A stretch of 64,000 bases of DNA from Lentzea sp. NBRC 105346 (GTDB lineage: Bacteria; Actinomycetota; Actinomycetes; Mycobacteriales; Pseudonocardiaceae), in NCBI RefSeq assembly GCF_030269605.1, contig NZ_BSTQ01000005.1, forward strand, positions 338,192-402,191, written 5' to 3'. The notes beneath the pieces were generated by a model. It worked only from the letters and a program-made list of their open reading frames with translations, searched no databases and was not told where the DNA came from. The position numbers and the translations under genes were made by a program. Shown piece after piece: positions 24,633 through 32,173 of the stretch. Numbering within the stretch: the first letter of the stretch is position 1; each line of letters starts with the position of its first letter.

Positions 24633-26845
24633 GACGAACCTCCGCGCTTCGCACGGCCGATGCGCGCTCCAGTTGGTGTCTCGATGCGAGAGCGCAACGC
24701 CGCTTCGACATCGGCCCGAGGCGTCCCGTAGCGCTGGCGGCTCTGCTCGGAGAGCACGGAGACGTCGTGAAGTTGCGGGCCGAGTGGTCGAGTCACGCCG
24801 GTCGCGGGCAGGCGGGTCTGTCCGCCGACACTGGCACGAATGGCGACCTCGTAGACCGGCAGGCCCTTGAGGTCTGCTGCGGTCATGGCGGGAGCGAAGC
24901 GCTTCTCCAGCGTGCGGGCGTCGTCGTGGTCGAGCTGGAAGGCGACTTGTGACCGCGCGGTGCCAAGAACGGCCGACTGCACCTGGCGGGGAAGCTGGTC
25001 GAGGTACTGGTGTGCCAACGTCAGCCCCAGGCCGAGCCCGCGCGCCTGGGCGAGCATGTCGGCCAGCTCGTTGTCAGACCCCAGCCGCAGCACATCTTGG
25101 AACTCATCGAGGTAAGCCCACGCCGGACGGCGCTTCTCGGCAGGGACGGCGGCACGGCCGAGGGTGGCTTGCCAGAGCGCGGCCATGAGCAGCGAGCCGA
25201 GTAGGTGCGCCGTCTCAGTGCCGACGATTCCCTTGCTGAGTGGTACGAGCACGATGTGCCGCTTGCGGAACACGTCGGCCAGGTCGATGCCCTTGCTCTG
25301 GCCGAGCATCAGGCGAAGTGACGTGCGGGTGGTCAGGGTGCGCAGCTTGTTGAGGCTCGGGCCGATGACCTGTGCGCGTTCGCCTTCGCTCATGTGCTCG
25401 TAGGCGGCCCAGAAGCTCCGCACCGTGTCCGGGACGCCGGCCTGCGCCGTGACGAACCTACGTAAGGTCGGATTGAGCAGCAGTTCGGGAACCTCCGTGA
25501 GCGCGAAGGCTGAGCCGTCCGCGGCCCGCGTGTGAGTCAGTGTCAGGAGGCAGTTGCGGAGTACGTCACTCGTCCTCGGTCCCCAGGACGAACGCCACAG
25601 TTCCGAGAAGACGTGCACGACGTGATCCACCACAAGCTCACGCTCATGCTCGCTGCGACCGACTTGCAGGACGTTGAAGCCGACCGGGAAGTCCGTTGCG
25701 GACGGATCGAGGACGATGACGTCCTCCGTCCTGCTGCTCGGTACGCGGGACAGGACGTCGGCCACAAGATCGCTCTTGGGGTCGAGGAGCACCAGGCCGT
25801 CACCGCGCTCGATGTCCTGAAGCGCCGCGTTGGCGATGAGCGTGGACTTACCGACACCCGTTGGCCCGATGAGGTGCAGGTGCCTCAGTCGGTCTTCGGT
25901 CGTGAGGGTGAGGGGCCGGTTGAGAGCGCCGGGGAAGTTGCTGTCAGCCAGCACGAGTCCCTTGCGCGCCATGCCTTCCGGTGGCGGAAGCTGTCGCGAA
26001 CGGCCGAGCTCCAGTCCGGGGAGGTAGACGTTGCCCAAGGGGATGCCGAGCAGCCCGGCGGCCTCGTTGGTGTTCAGACGCATCGGCCAGACGGTCAGCG
26101 GGAGCGCGCGCTTGTAGAGGCGTTCGGCAGCAACCGATGTGCCGAGGAACCCTCGCGGCAGGAAGGACACACCGGGCGCGTCCAGCATCTTGAAGGCGTT
26201 GGCGACGCGATTGAGCAGGCTGATTGCCCTCGCCCTGTTCGGTGCGCTGATGGCGACACGCGCCACCACGTCGAAGACCGGCGCGGCGTTCTTGGCGCGG
26301 ACTGCGCGTGCCAGCTCGGCCGCGTCGTCCTTGCCGGGCAGGAAGCTCCGTGAACCGGAGAGAATCCACTGAATGCGCACTGCCTCGCTCGACGTAAGCG
26401 GGTGCAGTCCGGACAGGAGGGCCGTGACGGCGGACTCTGCTCGGTCGTGACCGAGGGGGCGTTGCAAATTGGTCAGTTTGTACTCACTGGCCACGCGAAC
26501 CGCGGGGCGGTCGGTGAGGTAGTCGGGAGCCTCCTCCGTCCGTACCCCTGGCAGCGCCGAACGCAGCCGGGCGAGCGTGCTGGCCTCTTGGCCGAGCGGG
26601 ACGAGCAGGTAGTAGCAGATGCCCTGATGGGTTGCCTGCACCTCGAAGCTGACCGGCCAGCGGCGGGTGTCGGCAGCGAGCACGCCGAGCCACGCGGCGA
26701 TATGGTCGGCGGCGAGGCCGCTTGGCAGTTGCAGCCGGTAGGCGACAAGCCGGGCACGCCAGTAGCGCGACTCCAGCCAACGGGCTGTGAGGATGAGCGA
26801 CAGGATGAGAAGGCCGCCAGCGGCGGTCAGGAGAGCCAGGATCAT
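24629..26845 (-). CDS. type IV coupling/conjugative transfer ATPase (TraG/VirD4-like)
   Basis: 738 residues. Two N-terminal membrane-proximal segments (residues 3-22 hydrophobic), then a P-loop ATPase with Walker A GPTGVGKST (about 329-337), LLDPKSDLV, DVIVLDPSATDFPVGFNVL, and Walker B YLDEFQD (about 582-588), followed by a MLAQARGLGLGLTLAHQYLDQL motif seen in VirD4/TraD proteins. It should pump DNA during conjugation. It is encoded with a replication-relaxation protein and a DUF2637 protein rather than a full type IV secretion set, as on many actinobacterial elements. ATG with GGAGGCGTC upstream, overlapping the preceding 56-aa gene. Confidence 0.88.
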   Translation of the reverse strand: MILALLTAAGGLLILSLILTARWLESRYWRARLVAYRLQLPSGLAADHIAAWLGVLAADTRRWPVSFEVQATHQGICYYLLVPLGQEASTLARLRSALPGVRTEEAPDYLTDRPAVRVASEYKLTNLQRPLGHDRAESAVTALLSGLHPLTSSEAVRIQWILSGSRSFLPGKDDAAELARAVRAKNAAPVFDVVARVAISAPNRARAISLLNRVANAFKMLDAPGVSFLPRGFLGTSVAAERLYKRALPLTVWPMRLNTNEAAGLLGIPLGNVYLPGLELGRSRQLPPPEGMARKGLVLADSNFPGALNRPLTLTTEDRLRHLHLIGPTGVGKSTLIANAALQDIERGDGLVLLDPKSDLVADVLSRVPSSRTEDVIVLDPSATDFPVGFNVLQVGRSEHERELVVDHVVHVFSELWRSSWGPRTSDVLRNCLLTLTHTRAADGSAFALTEVPELLLNPTLRRFVTAQAGVPDTVRSFWAAYEHMSEGERAQVIGPSLNKLRTLTTRTSLRLMLGQSKGIDLADVFRKRHIVLVPLSKGIVGTETAHLLGSLLMAALWQATLGRAAVPAEKRRPAWAYLDEFQDVLRLGSDNELADMLAQARGLGLGLTLAHQYLDQLPRQVQSAVLGTARSQVAFQLDHDDARTLEKRFAPAMTAADLKGLPVYEVAIRASVGGQTRLPATGVTRPLGPQLHDVSVLSEQSRQRYGTPRADVEAALRSRIETPTGARIGRAKRGGSS

Positions 26846-27012
26846 GACGCCTCCTGGCCGGGGTCCGGCTGTGCGTCCGGACGGTCGGGCTTCGAGGCGT
26901 CTTCGCTCAGGCGGTGCAGAGCAAAGGTGATGAGCGCGTCAGCGAAGCGTTCAAGGTCCAGTTCGGCGCGGCGTTCGCCAACGACACGAATTTTCTTTCT
27001 TGGTTTGTCCAT
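26842..27012 (-). CDS. 56-residue charged protein upstream of the coupling ATPase
   Basis: Frame MDKPRKKIRVVGERRAELDL... to ...PGQEAS with the stop overlapping the ATPase ATG (ATGA-type), and a ribosome site GGAAAGG six bases before its ATG. Basic N-terminus, a central amphipathic helix (ERFADALITFALHRL), acidic/proline tail. Family not recognised; likely first gene of the transfer operon. Confidence 0.6.
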   Translation of the reverse strand: MDKPRKKIRVVGERRAELDLERFADALITFALHRLSEDASKPDRPDAQPDPGQEAS

Positions 27013-27185
27013 AGGGAGCCTTTCCGTTGGTTATGGCTGCGTGAAGCAGCCGAGCTAGCGAAAACACGGATGCACTCCCTTCTTGTTGTTATGGAGCTGA
27101 CTGGCGGCACGGTCGAGCCGTAGAAATTACAGCCGCCGCGCCGCCAGAGAGACGGCTGTGAATTCCGCAGCGCTTGAGGTTCCAG
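27013..27185. promoter_or_regulatory. intergenic region: probable tra operon promoter and upstream terminator hairpin
   Basis: A 7-bp stem ACAGCCG/CGGCTGT (27129-27135, 27153-27159) lies 27 bases beyond the 61-aa membrane gene and could terminate the small-gene operon on the minus strand. The remainder is less GC-rich and should hold the promoter of the transfer operon. No gene seen. Confidence 0.4.
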
Positions 27186-27371
27186 TCAGCGCCGACGGAT
27201 ACCGCGGAAGATGAACCAGTAGATGACTCCCAGAGCTACCGCCGTGACGAGGATGGGGACGAGCGGCGCGAGCAGCCAGTAGGCCACCCGCGCCACCCCG
27301 GCCACCAGGAGCACGAGCAGCAGCGCACCGAACACGGCGGTAAGCGCCTTGCCGAACATTCCTGGGTGCAT
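27186..27371 (-). CDS. 61-residue two-helix membrane protein
   Basis: Starts MHPGMFGKAL; two transmembrane helices (about 7-31 and 35-55) and a basic C-terminus GIRRR. Last of seven small same-strand genes. No family recognised; small membrane proteins of this kind often sit in actinobacterial transfer regions (spd-like). Confidence 0.6.
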   Translation of the reverse strand: MHPGMFGKALTAVFGALLLVLLVAGVARVAYWLLAPLVPILVTAVALGVIYWFIFRGIRRR

Positions 27372-27379
27372 GACCTGTC

Positions 27380-27559
27380 CTAGCGGTAGTCGTAGGTTTC
27401 GAGATCCAGCGCGCGCAGCTCCTCCAGGAGGTGCCGGCGGCGGGACCGGTGACGAGCTGTGGCCTCGCCCTCGCTGCCCCGCAGTCGTCGCCACGACTTC
27501 ATGACGACCTGGTAGCGGCGCCCGTGGACGCCTCGGTAGGGCTGGTGTCGACGGCTCAT
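27380..27559 (-). CDS. 59-residue very basic protein
   Basis: Begins MSRRHQPYRGVHGRRYQVVM and ends LEELRALDLETYDYR; about a third of residues are Arg, His or Lys. The ATG overlaps the stop of the preceding 65-aa gene by four bases. Probably a nucleic-acid-binding accessory (inference only). Confidence 0.55.
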   Translation of the reverse strand: MSRRHQPYRGVHGRRYQVVMKSWRRLRGSEGEATARHRSRRRHLLEELRALDLETYDYR

Positions 27560-27753
27560 CTCTGCGCCCTCCTCCTGCGAGCAACCAGGCGCTCGTCACG
27601 TTCCTCCTGCGTGAGGCTGTCCGGCGTGCCGTCGTCTTGGAACCACTTGCGCCAGACGGCCAGACCGACCAGGCGCATCACGACGGCCACGAGGATGAGC
27701 GAGCCGAACAGAACCAGGAACTCGGTCTGCTCCGGGGTGATCTGACTGTTCAT
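27556..27753 (-). CDS. 65-residue single-helix membrane protein
   Basis: One transmembrane helix (LVLFGSLILVAVVMRLVGLAV, split here: residues about 13-33) and a charged cytosolic tail RDERLVARRRRAQR. Overlaps both neighbours by four bases. Confidence 0.6.
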   Translation of the reverse strand: MNSQITPEQTEFLVLFGSLILVAVVMRLVGLAVWRKWFQDDGTPDSLTQEERDERLVARRRRAQR

Positions 27754-27962
27754 GTGCCTTCCTCGGGGTCTGGCCCGACCTCGGGGACGGCGGGCAGGTT
27801 GGCGGACGCGAGCGCGCGGGCGGCGATGCGCCGCTTGGCCGCTTCACGCTCTTTGGTCGCCTCGTTGTCCATGCGAATGACAGCCATGACCGGCGGCACG
27901 ACCAGCAGCGCCAGCGTGACCAGTTCGATCGTGAGCAGGGTGTAGTAATCGGTGAGCGTCAT
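27750..27962 (-). CDS. 70-residue single-helix membrane protein
   Basis: Begins MTLTDYYTLL; helix about residues 9-30 (ELVTLALLVVPPVMAVI), then an alanine/arginine helix and acidic end. The start overlaps the stop of the 102-aa gene by four bases and the end overlaps the next gene by four. Unknown family. Confidence 0.6.
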   Translation of the reverse strand: MTLTDYYTLLTIELVTLALLVVPPVMAVIRMDNEATKEREAAKRRIAARALASANLPAVPEVGPDPEEGT

Positions 27963-28267
27963 TGGGTAATCCCCTTTCGGAGGTGATAGGCGCGGGCGAG
28001 CTGTTCCATCTCGGCCCGCGAGTTCTCGAAGTGGGTGTTGGCGCGTCGGATCGCCTGAGCCGCCTGAATGCGAACCTGTCGCAGTTCCCACCACTGGCAG
28101 AACCACGACCAGCAGCCACGCGCGGCGACCACCAGACCGGCCAGTGCGAGAACGCCGAGCAGAATCCAGCCCGCCAGCACGAGCAGGAGTTGTCCGTAGC
28201 GCTCGAGGAAGGCGACGGCGTAGGCGAGAATGACCGTCCCGATGAGAAGCCCGCCGATGACCCGCAT
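27959..28267 (-). CDS. 102-residue two-helix membrane protein
   Basis: Begins MRVIGGLLIG; transmembrane helices at about 3-20 and 27-50, then a tryptophan-rich juxtamembrane patch (CWSWFCQWWELRQV) and a long amphipathic C-terminal helix. Its ATG shares one base with the stop of the 51-aa gene (TGATG). Unknown family. Confidence 0.6.
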   Translation of the reverse strand: MRVIGGLLIGTVILAYAVAFLERYGQLLLVLAGWILLGVLALAGLVVAARGCWSWFCQWWELRQVRIQAAQAIRRANTHFENSRAEMEQLARAYHLRKGITQ

Positions 28268-28422
28268 CAGGTCTCCTCGGACTTCGGCGGGTTCTCGACG
28301 CGGCCGGCCAGATCGACAGCCCACGTCATGCAGGTGGCCTCGATCTCGGCCAGCAGTGCCGTGAGCTTGTCGTCCAGGGCGGCGACGCGCTGATCCATGA
28401 GTTCCGGGTCGATGGCGTCCAT
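28267..28422 (-). CDS. 51-residue acidic helical protein
   Basis: MDAIDPELMDQRVAALDDKL... ending NPPKSEET; predicted coiled-coil-like helix (VAALDDKLTALLAEIEA). Coupled to both neighbours (one base gap upstream, TGATG overlap downstream). Confidence 0.5.
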   Translation of the reverse strand: MDAIDPELMDQRVAALDDKLTALLAEIEATCMTWAVDLAGRVENPPKSEET

Positions 28423-28423
28423 G

Positions 28424-28717
28424 TCAGTACCGCCGGTACATGGAGCGTTGCTCGCTGACCAGGCACAGCACGTAGCCGACCTCGACCTCCATGAGGAGGT
28501 TGTTCAGCGTCTCGTCGCCGCGGGCCAGGATGCGGCGCTGACGGTCGAGAGCCGTCAGGTTGCCCATCGCCTGCTCGGTGAAGGCCGCCAAGCCGTCGCC
28601 CTTGGCCAGGCCGACGCTGGTTGCTCGCCGCACCGTGGCGAGGTCGCGGGCGAGCGCGCGGCCTCCCGGCGTGAGCATCGACGGCAGGTTGCTGCCGTAG
28701 GGGTCGAGTTGGGTCAT
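28424..28717 (-). CDS. 97-residue soluble helical protein
   Basis: Begins MTQLDPYGSN with an AGGGAGG-type ribosome site, and ends RSMYRRY. Mostly helical, with RALARDLATVRRATSVG and EVEVGYVLCLV. First of the seven-gene run. No family recognised. Confidence 0.55.
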   Translation of the reverse strand: MTQLDPYGSNLPSMLTPGGRALARDLATVRRATSVGLAKGDGLAAFTEQAMGNLTALDRQRRILARGDETLNNLLMEVEVGYVLCLVSEQRSMYRRY

Positions 28718-28835
28718 GGTGGGTCCTCCCTGCCGTCGGGCGGAGAGGGAGACGTCGGCTCCGAGGTGACTCCGGCCCTGCGGCACGAGAGACGCTGCCT
28801 GACCAGCCCAAATGTCGAACAGGACAAGGGCGTGG

Positions 28836-28868
28836 GTCGTGCTCGACAATCTGGATGTCGAGCACGAC
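28836..28868. promoter_or_regulatory. perfect 13-bp inverted repeat in a divergent promoter region
   Basis: GTCGTGCTCGACA at 28836-28848 and its reverse complement at 28856-28868, spacer seven bases. It lies between divergent genes starting at 28717 (minus) and 28886 (plus), 17 bases before the latter. Candidate operator for the downstream HTH membrane protein, or a processing/oriT-type hairpin. Confidence 0.55.
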
Positions 28869-28885
28869 AGCTAGGCTTCTGCCTC

Positions 28886-29434
28886 GTGGAGAGAGCGGAG
28901 ATTCTGGCGAAGCGGTTGAAGGCGCTACGGGTAGGGCTCGGCTTGGACGAGCCCGTACTAGCCCTCGCGCCGGATGACCCGCTCTGCACGGCTATGCGCT
29001 TGCCGGAGCGCCTGTCGGCTACTGAGCGCAAGGAGGCGCTGAGAGAGTCGCTGACCGAAGGCATAGGGACGCTTGAGGATGAGCAGGAGCGCGAGGCGCT
29101 ATCGGTCGCCTACCGGCTTCACCCCGGCCACCAGGAGCGAAAACTAGAGCTTCGACGAGCGAGCCTGGCCGAAAGGTACGGCCGCAATGTGAAGACCGTT
29201 GAACGATATGAGAATGCCGGTATCGACCGGCTTGCACAGAAGCTTGCCCGCCCGATAACGACGGAGATTTTCCCGCCGTTCGTCTGGCGCAAGACTGAGA
29301 ATGTATATGTAATCCGTGGGACACCAATTCCGAAGTGGTACGTCCACGTAGCCGTTCCGCTTCTCTTGGTAATACTACTCGTGTGCGCGTTCTTCCTTGG
29401 GGCTATGGTCCGGGAAATAGACTTCGCGCACTAG
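28886..29434 (+). CDS. membrane-anchored HTH (sigma-region-4-like) protein
   Basis: 182 residues. The middle (about 62-112) resembles an ECF sigma region 4 helix-turn-helix: LEDEQEREALSVAYRL ... RASLAERYGRNVKTVERYE. One C-terminal transmembrane helix (about 152-174) is preceded by KWYVHVAVP. GTG start after the inverted repeat. Likely a membrane-tethered transcription regulator of the element. It is the only plus-strand gene between xis and the 41 kb region. Confidence 0.55.
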   Translation: MERAEILAKRLKALRVGLGLDEPVLALAPDDPLCTAMRLPERLSATERKEALRESLTEGIGTLEDEQEREALSVAYRLHPGHQERKLELRRASLAERYGRNVKTVERYENAGIDRLAQKLARPITTEIFPPFVWRKTENVYVIRGTPIPKWYVHVAVPLLLVILLVCAFFLGAMVREIDFAH

Positions 29435-29546
29435 GGTCTAGATCAGTCACCTCAATCCTCGAACCGATGTTCAAGAATTCAGGTTACTGCCGACCAATTA
29501 CTCCGGGTCGGCGGGCGGAGGGCGCGAGAAGCGCCTGATGGAGTGG

Positions 29547-29993
29547 TCAGAGGTAGACCGTGACGCGGCCGCTCAGGTGGCGGTCGTAGACGTAGCCGCT
29601 CATCTCGATGTTCAGCGTGCGTCTGACGTTCTGGTTGAACTGTTCGGACAGCCTGCGGTACGTCGGAGACGAATTCGCATCGACACCACCTCGCAGGCCA
29701 GCAGCCTCACGCCACAGTTCGTCGTAGAAGGCCGCAGTCCCTACCAGCATCCACGCTGCCGCCTCTTGAGCGTCCGTGAGCGGGAGGTCGTCCGTCACCG
29801 GGGCCTGCCGGACGGACTTGGCCCACGTGATGTCGCCTCCGCCCTCACGACCGAACTCGGTGAAGCCCACGCCGATCCCGATAGCGCCAGCTCGAACGAG
29901 CTGGCTTGGCACTGCTGATCGCAGAACCGTGATCGCGCGGGAGATCAGGGGTGTCACCGTGAGTACGGTGAGGCCCCTATTGTCGTTACCCAT
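29547..29993 (-). CDS. 148-residue protein of unknown function
   Basis: Begins MGNDNRGLTVLTVTPLISRA; the centre has GIGVGFTEFGREGGGD and the end NVRRTLNIEMSGYVYDRHLSGRV. I chose ATG 29993 over the GTG four codons upstream, which is too close to the GGGAG site. No recognised domain. Flanked by AT-richer gaps (29435-29546 and 29994-30140) in which I see no genes. Confidence 0.5.
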   Translation of the reverse strand: MGNDNRGLTVLTVTPLISRAITVLRSAVPSQLVRAGAIGIGVGFTEFGREGGGDITWAKSVRQAPVTDDLPLTDAQEAAAWMLVGTAAFYDELWREAAGLRGGVDANSSPTYRRLSEQFNQNVRRTLNIEMSGYVYDRHLSGRVTVYL

Positions 29994-30140
29994 TGCTTGT
30001 CTCACTCCCTGGACGGACTATCCGCCCTCGCGTGAACCGCAAATAATTGCGATACAGGCGAGAGGGGTAATCCTGAAGGGATAGAATAGGCAAAACGATT
30101 AAGACAGATTTATTGCAGAAAGTCAATTGTATTGCAAAGG

Positions 30141-30668
30141 CTAGAGCTGCTCCAGCCCCTCGATCACGCGCCGTAGAAACTGAACATCGACTGGCGCCGC
30201 CAGCCTGCGGACGCTGTTCACAGCTTTGGAGCGCACTCGCTTCGGAAGGCCGTTCTCGGTCAGCTCGTAGACCGGTGGCTCAAGCTCACACCACACTACG
30301 CGGCCGACGTTGGTGGGGTAGGAGTTCCACCGTGAGCACAGCGAAGTCACGACGTCGGGCCATGTCGGTGGTTGCTTGTGGCGGTCGGCAACTTCGACAA
30401 TGACGCCAGTCTCTAGCAGCACCAGGCGCACACGGATAAGGGCGAGATCAGCCAGCTCCACCCACCGCGGGGATGGCTCGGGTACACCGGTCAGCATCAC
30501 GGCCTGGTTGATCAGTTCGGAGAGCACGGCTTCGCCAGTGTCGGCCAGCTCGGCTCGCTGCCACTCCGCCAGGGTGTAGCGGAGGAACATCGCGCCGACG
30601 TTCACCGCCGTAGACGTAGCCGCCAAGGTGAGGTCAGCTATCGCCTTCGGACGGGGCCGCTCAGTCAT
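30141..30668 (-). CDS. degenerate HATPase-like (anti-sigma/GHKL-type) protein
   Basis: 175 residues. LADLALIRVRLVLLETGVIVEVADRHKQPP resembles the beta-hairpin and 'G1 box' end of actinobacterial HATPase_c-like proteins, but the usual N box and glycine motifs are not visible. N-terminal part is helical (AEWQRAELADTGEAVLSELINQAV). It is the last gene of the eight-gene operon; the ATG at 30668 lies inside the end of the preceding gene. Function unknown. Confidence 0.45.
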   Translation of the reverse strand: MTERPRPKAIADLTLAATSTAVNVGAMFLRYTLAEWQRAELADTGEAVLSELINQAVMLTGVPEPSPRWVELADLALIRVRLVLLETGVIVEVADRHKQPPTWPDVVTSLCSRWNSYPTNVGRVVWCELEPPVYELTENGLPKRVRSKAVNSVRRLAAPVDVQFLRRVIEGLEQL

Positions 30669-30951
30669 CGACCGTGGGGCCGGGATGATCGACCAGCTCG
30701 ATTGCTCCGACCGTGAGCGCAGGTCGCCCGCTACCACCGTCATCGACAACGCCTCCCTCAATGACCATTCCGGCGGTGCTGTCAGCCCGCTCCTTGATGT
30801 GCTCGGCCAGCCGCACCAGCCGTAGCGCGAAAGTGATCTGATCTTCCTTGGAGATGTCGTCGCTCAAGATGCCCGCGACGAACTGACCAGCGTCGTTGTT
30901 GATGTCCTTGAGCTGCCGGACGATGCCCATGCTCAGGTCGTGCCGATTCAC
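30661..30951 (-). CDS. 96-residue acidic protein, unknown
   Basis: Begins MNRHDLSMGIVRQLKDINND, with a helical first half (ITFALRLVRLAEHIKERA) and a glycine/aspartate-rich end. Start shares one base with the stop of the resolvase-like gene, end overlaps the next gene by eight bases. No family recognised. Confidence 0.5.
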   Translation of the reverse strand: MNRHDLSMGIVRQLKDINNDAGQFVAGILSDDISKEDQITFALRLVRLAEHIKERADSTAGMVIEGGVVDDGGSGRPALTVGAIELVDHPGPTVDD

Positions 30952-31271
30952 TACGCACCGCTCGGGGTAAGCACGTGGGCGTTGGCGTCTATCTCCAGCC
31001 GTTCGACCATGCTGTAGAGCAGAAGTCGATGACTCGACAGGTGCTCCAAGGACGGCACCACCACGTGCCGGGATTCGGCCCGCTTGAGCTCCTGGATCAG
31101 CTCATCGAACGCCGCTCGCGAGCCGTCCTGGTACTCGAAGAACGTGGCCGCGTAGCAGTAACCCTCGGTCTCGGCGAAGCGCTGCATCTCATCGACCGTG
31201 CGGTCAAGTTCGTCGTCCGGCACGTCGTCAGGGGCGCGCATGTAGCCGTACATCAAGGGTTTCACGGTCAA
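30951..31271 (-). CDS. resolvase-fold protein lacking the catalytic serine
   Basis: 106 residues matching only the N-terminal domain of serine recombinases: YGYMRAPDDVPDDE in place of the usual Y-x-R-V-S, then FAETEGYCYAATFFEYQDG and SRHVVVPSLEHLSSH where the second arginine region should be. The nucleophilic Ser is Ala. There is no DNA-binding domain. It is probably a non-catalytic regulator or subunit derived from a recombinase (inference). Coupled to the next gene by TGATG. Confidence 0.6.
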   Translation of the reverse strand: MTVKPLMYGYMRAPDDVPDDELDRTVDEMQRFAETEGYCYAATFFEYQDGSRAAFDELIQELKRAESRHVVVPSLEHLSSHRLLLYSMVERLEIDANAHVLTPSGA

Positions 31272-31348
31272 CTCCAGAGTGGGTGACCAGACCGGCGACG
31301 GGCACAGCGGCCCACCGCCGCCGGTCTGGTCGGCTTGGTGGCGACTCC

Positions 31349-31519
31349 TCAGAGGGAGAGGTTGTGCTCCGCGAGCACTGCTCGCTCACACGGAAATGCA
31401 CAGCCGCACACGGCGCACAGGTCGTTGGCGTTGGTGTGCTCGTTCAGGACAGCGGCGGCGAGCTGGTAGAGCGCTTCGACTTCGCTACTCGCCTCGGTCA
31501 GCGTGATCGTCTCGACCAT
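31349..31519 (-). CDS. 56-residue zinc-finger-like protein
   Basis: MVETITLTEASSEVEALYQL... with C-terminal CAVCGCAFPCERA (Cys-x2-Cys-x-Cys-x3-Cys) and later His, a pattern common in small actinobacterial proteins. Begins seven bases after the dTMP kinase stop, so it belongs to the radical SAM operon. 77 non-coding bases follow before the resolvase-like gene. Confidence 0.6.
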   Translation of the reverse strand: MVETITLTEASSEVEALYQLAAAVLNEHTNANDLCAVCGCAFPCERAVLAEHNLSL

Positions 31520-31525
31520 GTCCGC

Positions 31526-32173
31526 TCACCCGGCAGCCGGAGCGAAGAAGGCCAGCAGCCGGTCACGGATCAGCGCCGCGGACTGCTCGGGAGGTCGCTT
31601 GTTCACATCCACCCGCAGCACGTCGAAGCCCGCTTGAATCAGCCGCTCTGTGGCCTGCCGGTAGAAGTGCGCTTCGGCGTGCGAACTGCCGGGGCTGAGT
31701 TGGAAGCGGTTGTGCGGCCCACGCTCACTCAGCCGCTCCGAGATGATCTCGGGGTCGGCTTCCAGGATGACGGCGAGGTCCGGCCGCTCAGCCTGCGCGT
31801 TGAGCTCCCAGAGGAAGGCGGGGTCAACCCCGTCGAACCGCTGCATCACGAGACCTGACGGGATGTACCTGTCGCTCAGCACGACGCGGCCGGCCTCGGT
31901 GTGGGGCCGGACTTCGGCCTCCAGGTGGTGGTAGCGGTCGGCCGCGTACAAGCAGGCGAGGGCGTGACCGGTGGTCGTCTCGGTCAGTTCGCGGCACAGG
32001 GCGCCGATGGGGCCTTCGCTTGGCTCAGCCGTGACGTGGACATCTTCGCCAGCGGCGACGAGCAGTTGGGCGAGGTGCTGGACGATCGTGGACTTCCCAG
32101 CACCGCTCGGGCCATCGACGCTGACGAACAGCCCGCGTTGGTGATCAGAGAAGGGCCTAAGGCTCATCCTCAC
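31526..32173 (-). CDS. thymidylate kinase-like nucleotide kinase
   Basis: 215 residues of the dTMP kinase fold: P-loop DGPSGAGKST (about 20-29), the DR(Y/H) motif DRYIPSGLVMQRF (about 100-112), and the LID region ERLSERGPHNRFQLSPGS. Sequence differs from a housekeeping Tmk (no clear DR-x-lid with RR), so the true substrate may be another (d)NMP. Overlaps the aldo/keto reductase gene by 17 bases in the same operon. Confidence 0.8.
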   Translation of the reverse strand: MRMSLRPFSDHQRGLFVSVDGPSGAGKSTIVQHLAQLLVAAGEDVHVTAEPSEGPIGALCRELTETTTGHALACLYAADRYHHLEAEVRPHTEAGRVVLSDRYIPSGLVMQRFDGVDPAFLWELNAQAERPDLAVILEADPEIISERLSERGPHNRFQLSPGSSHAEAHFYRQATERLIQAGFDVLRVDVNKRPPEQSAALIRDRLLAFFAPAAG

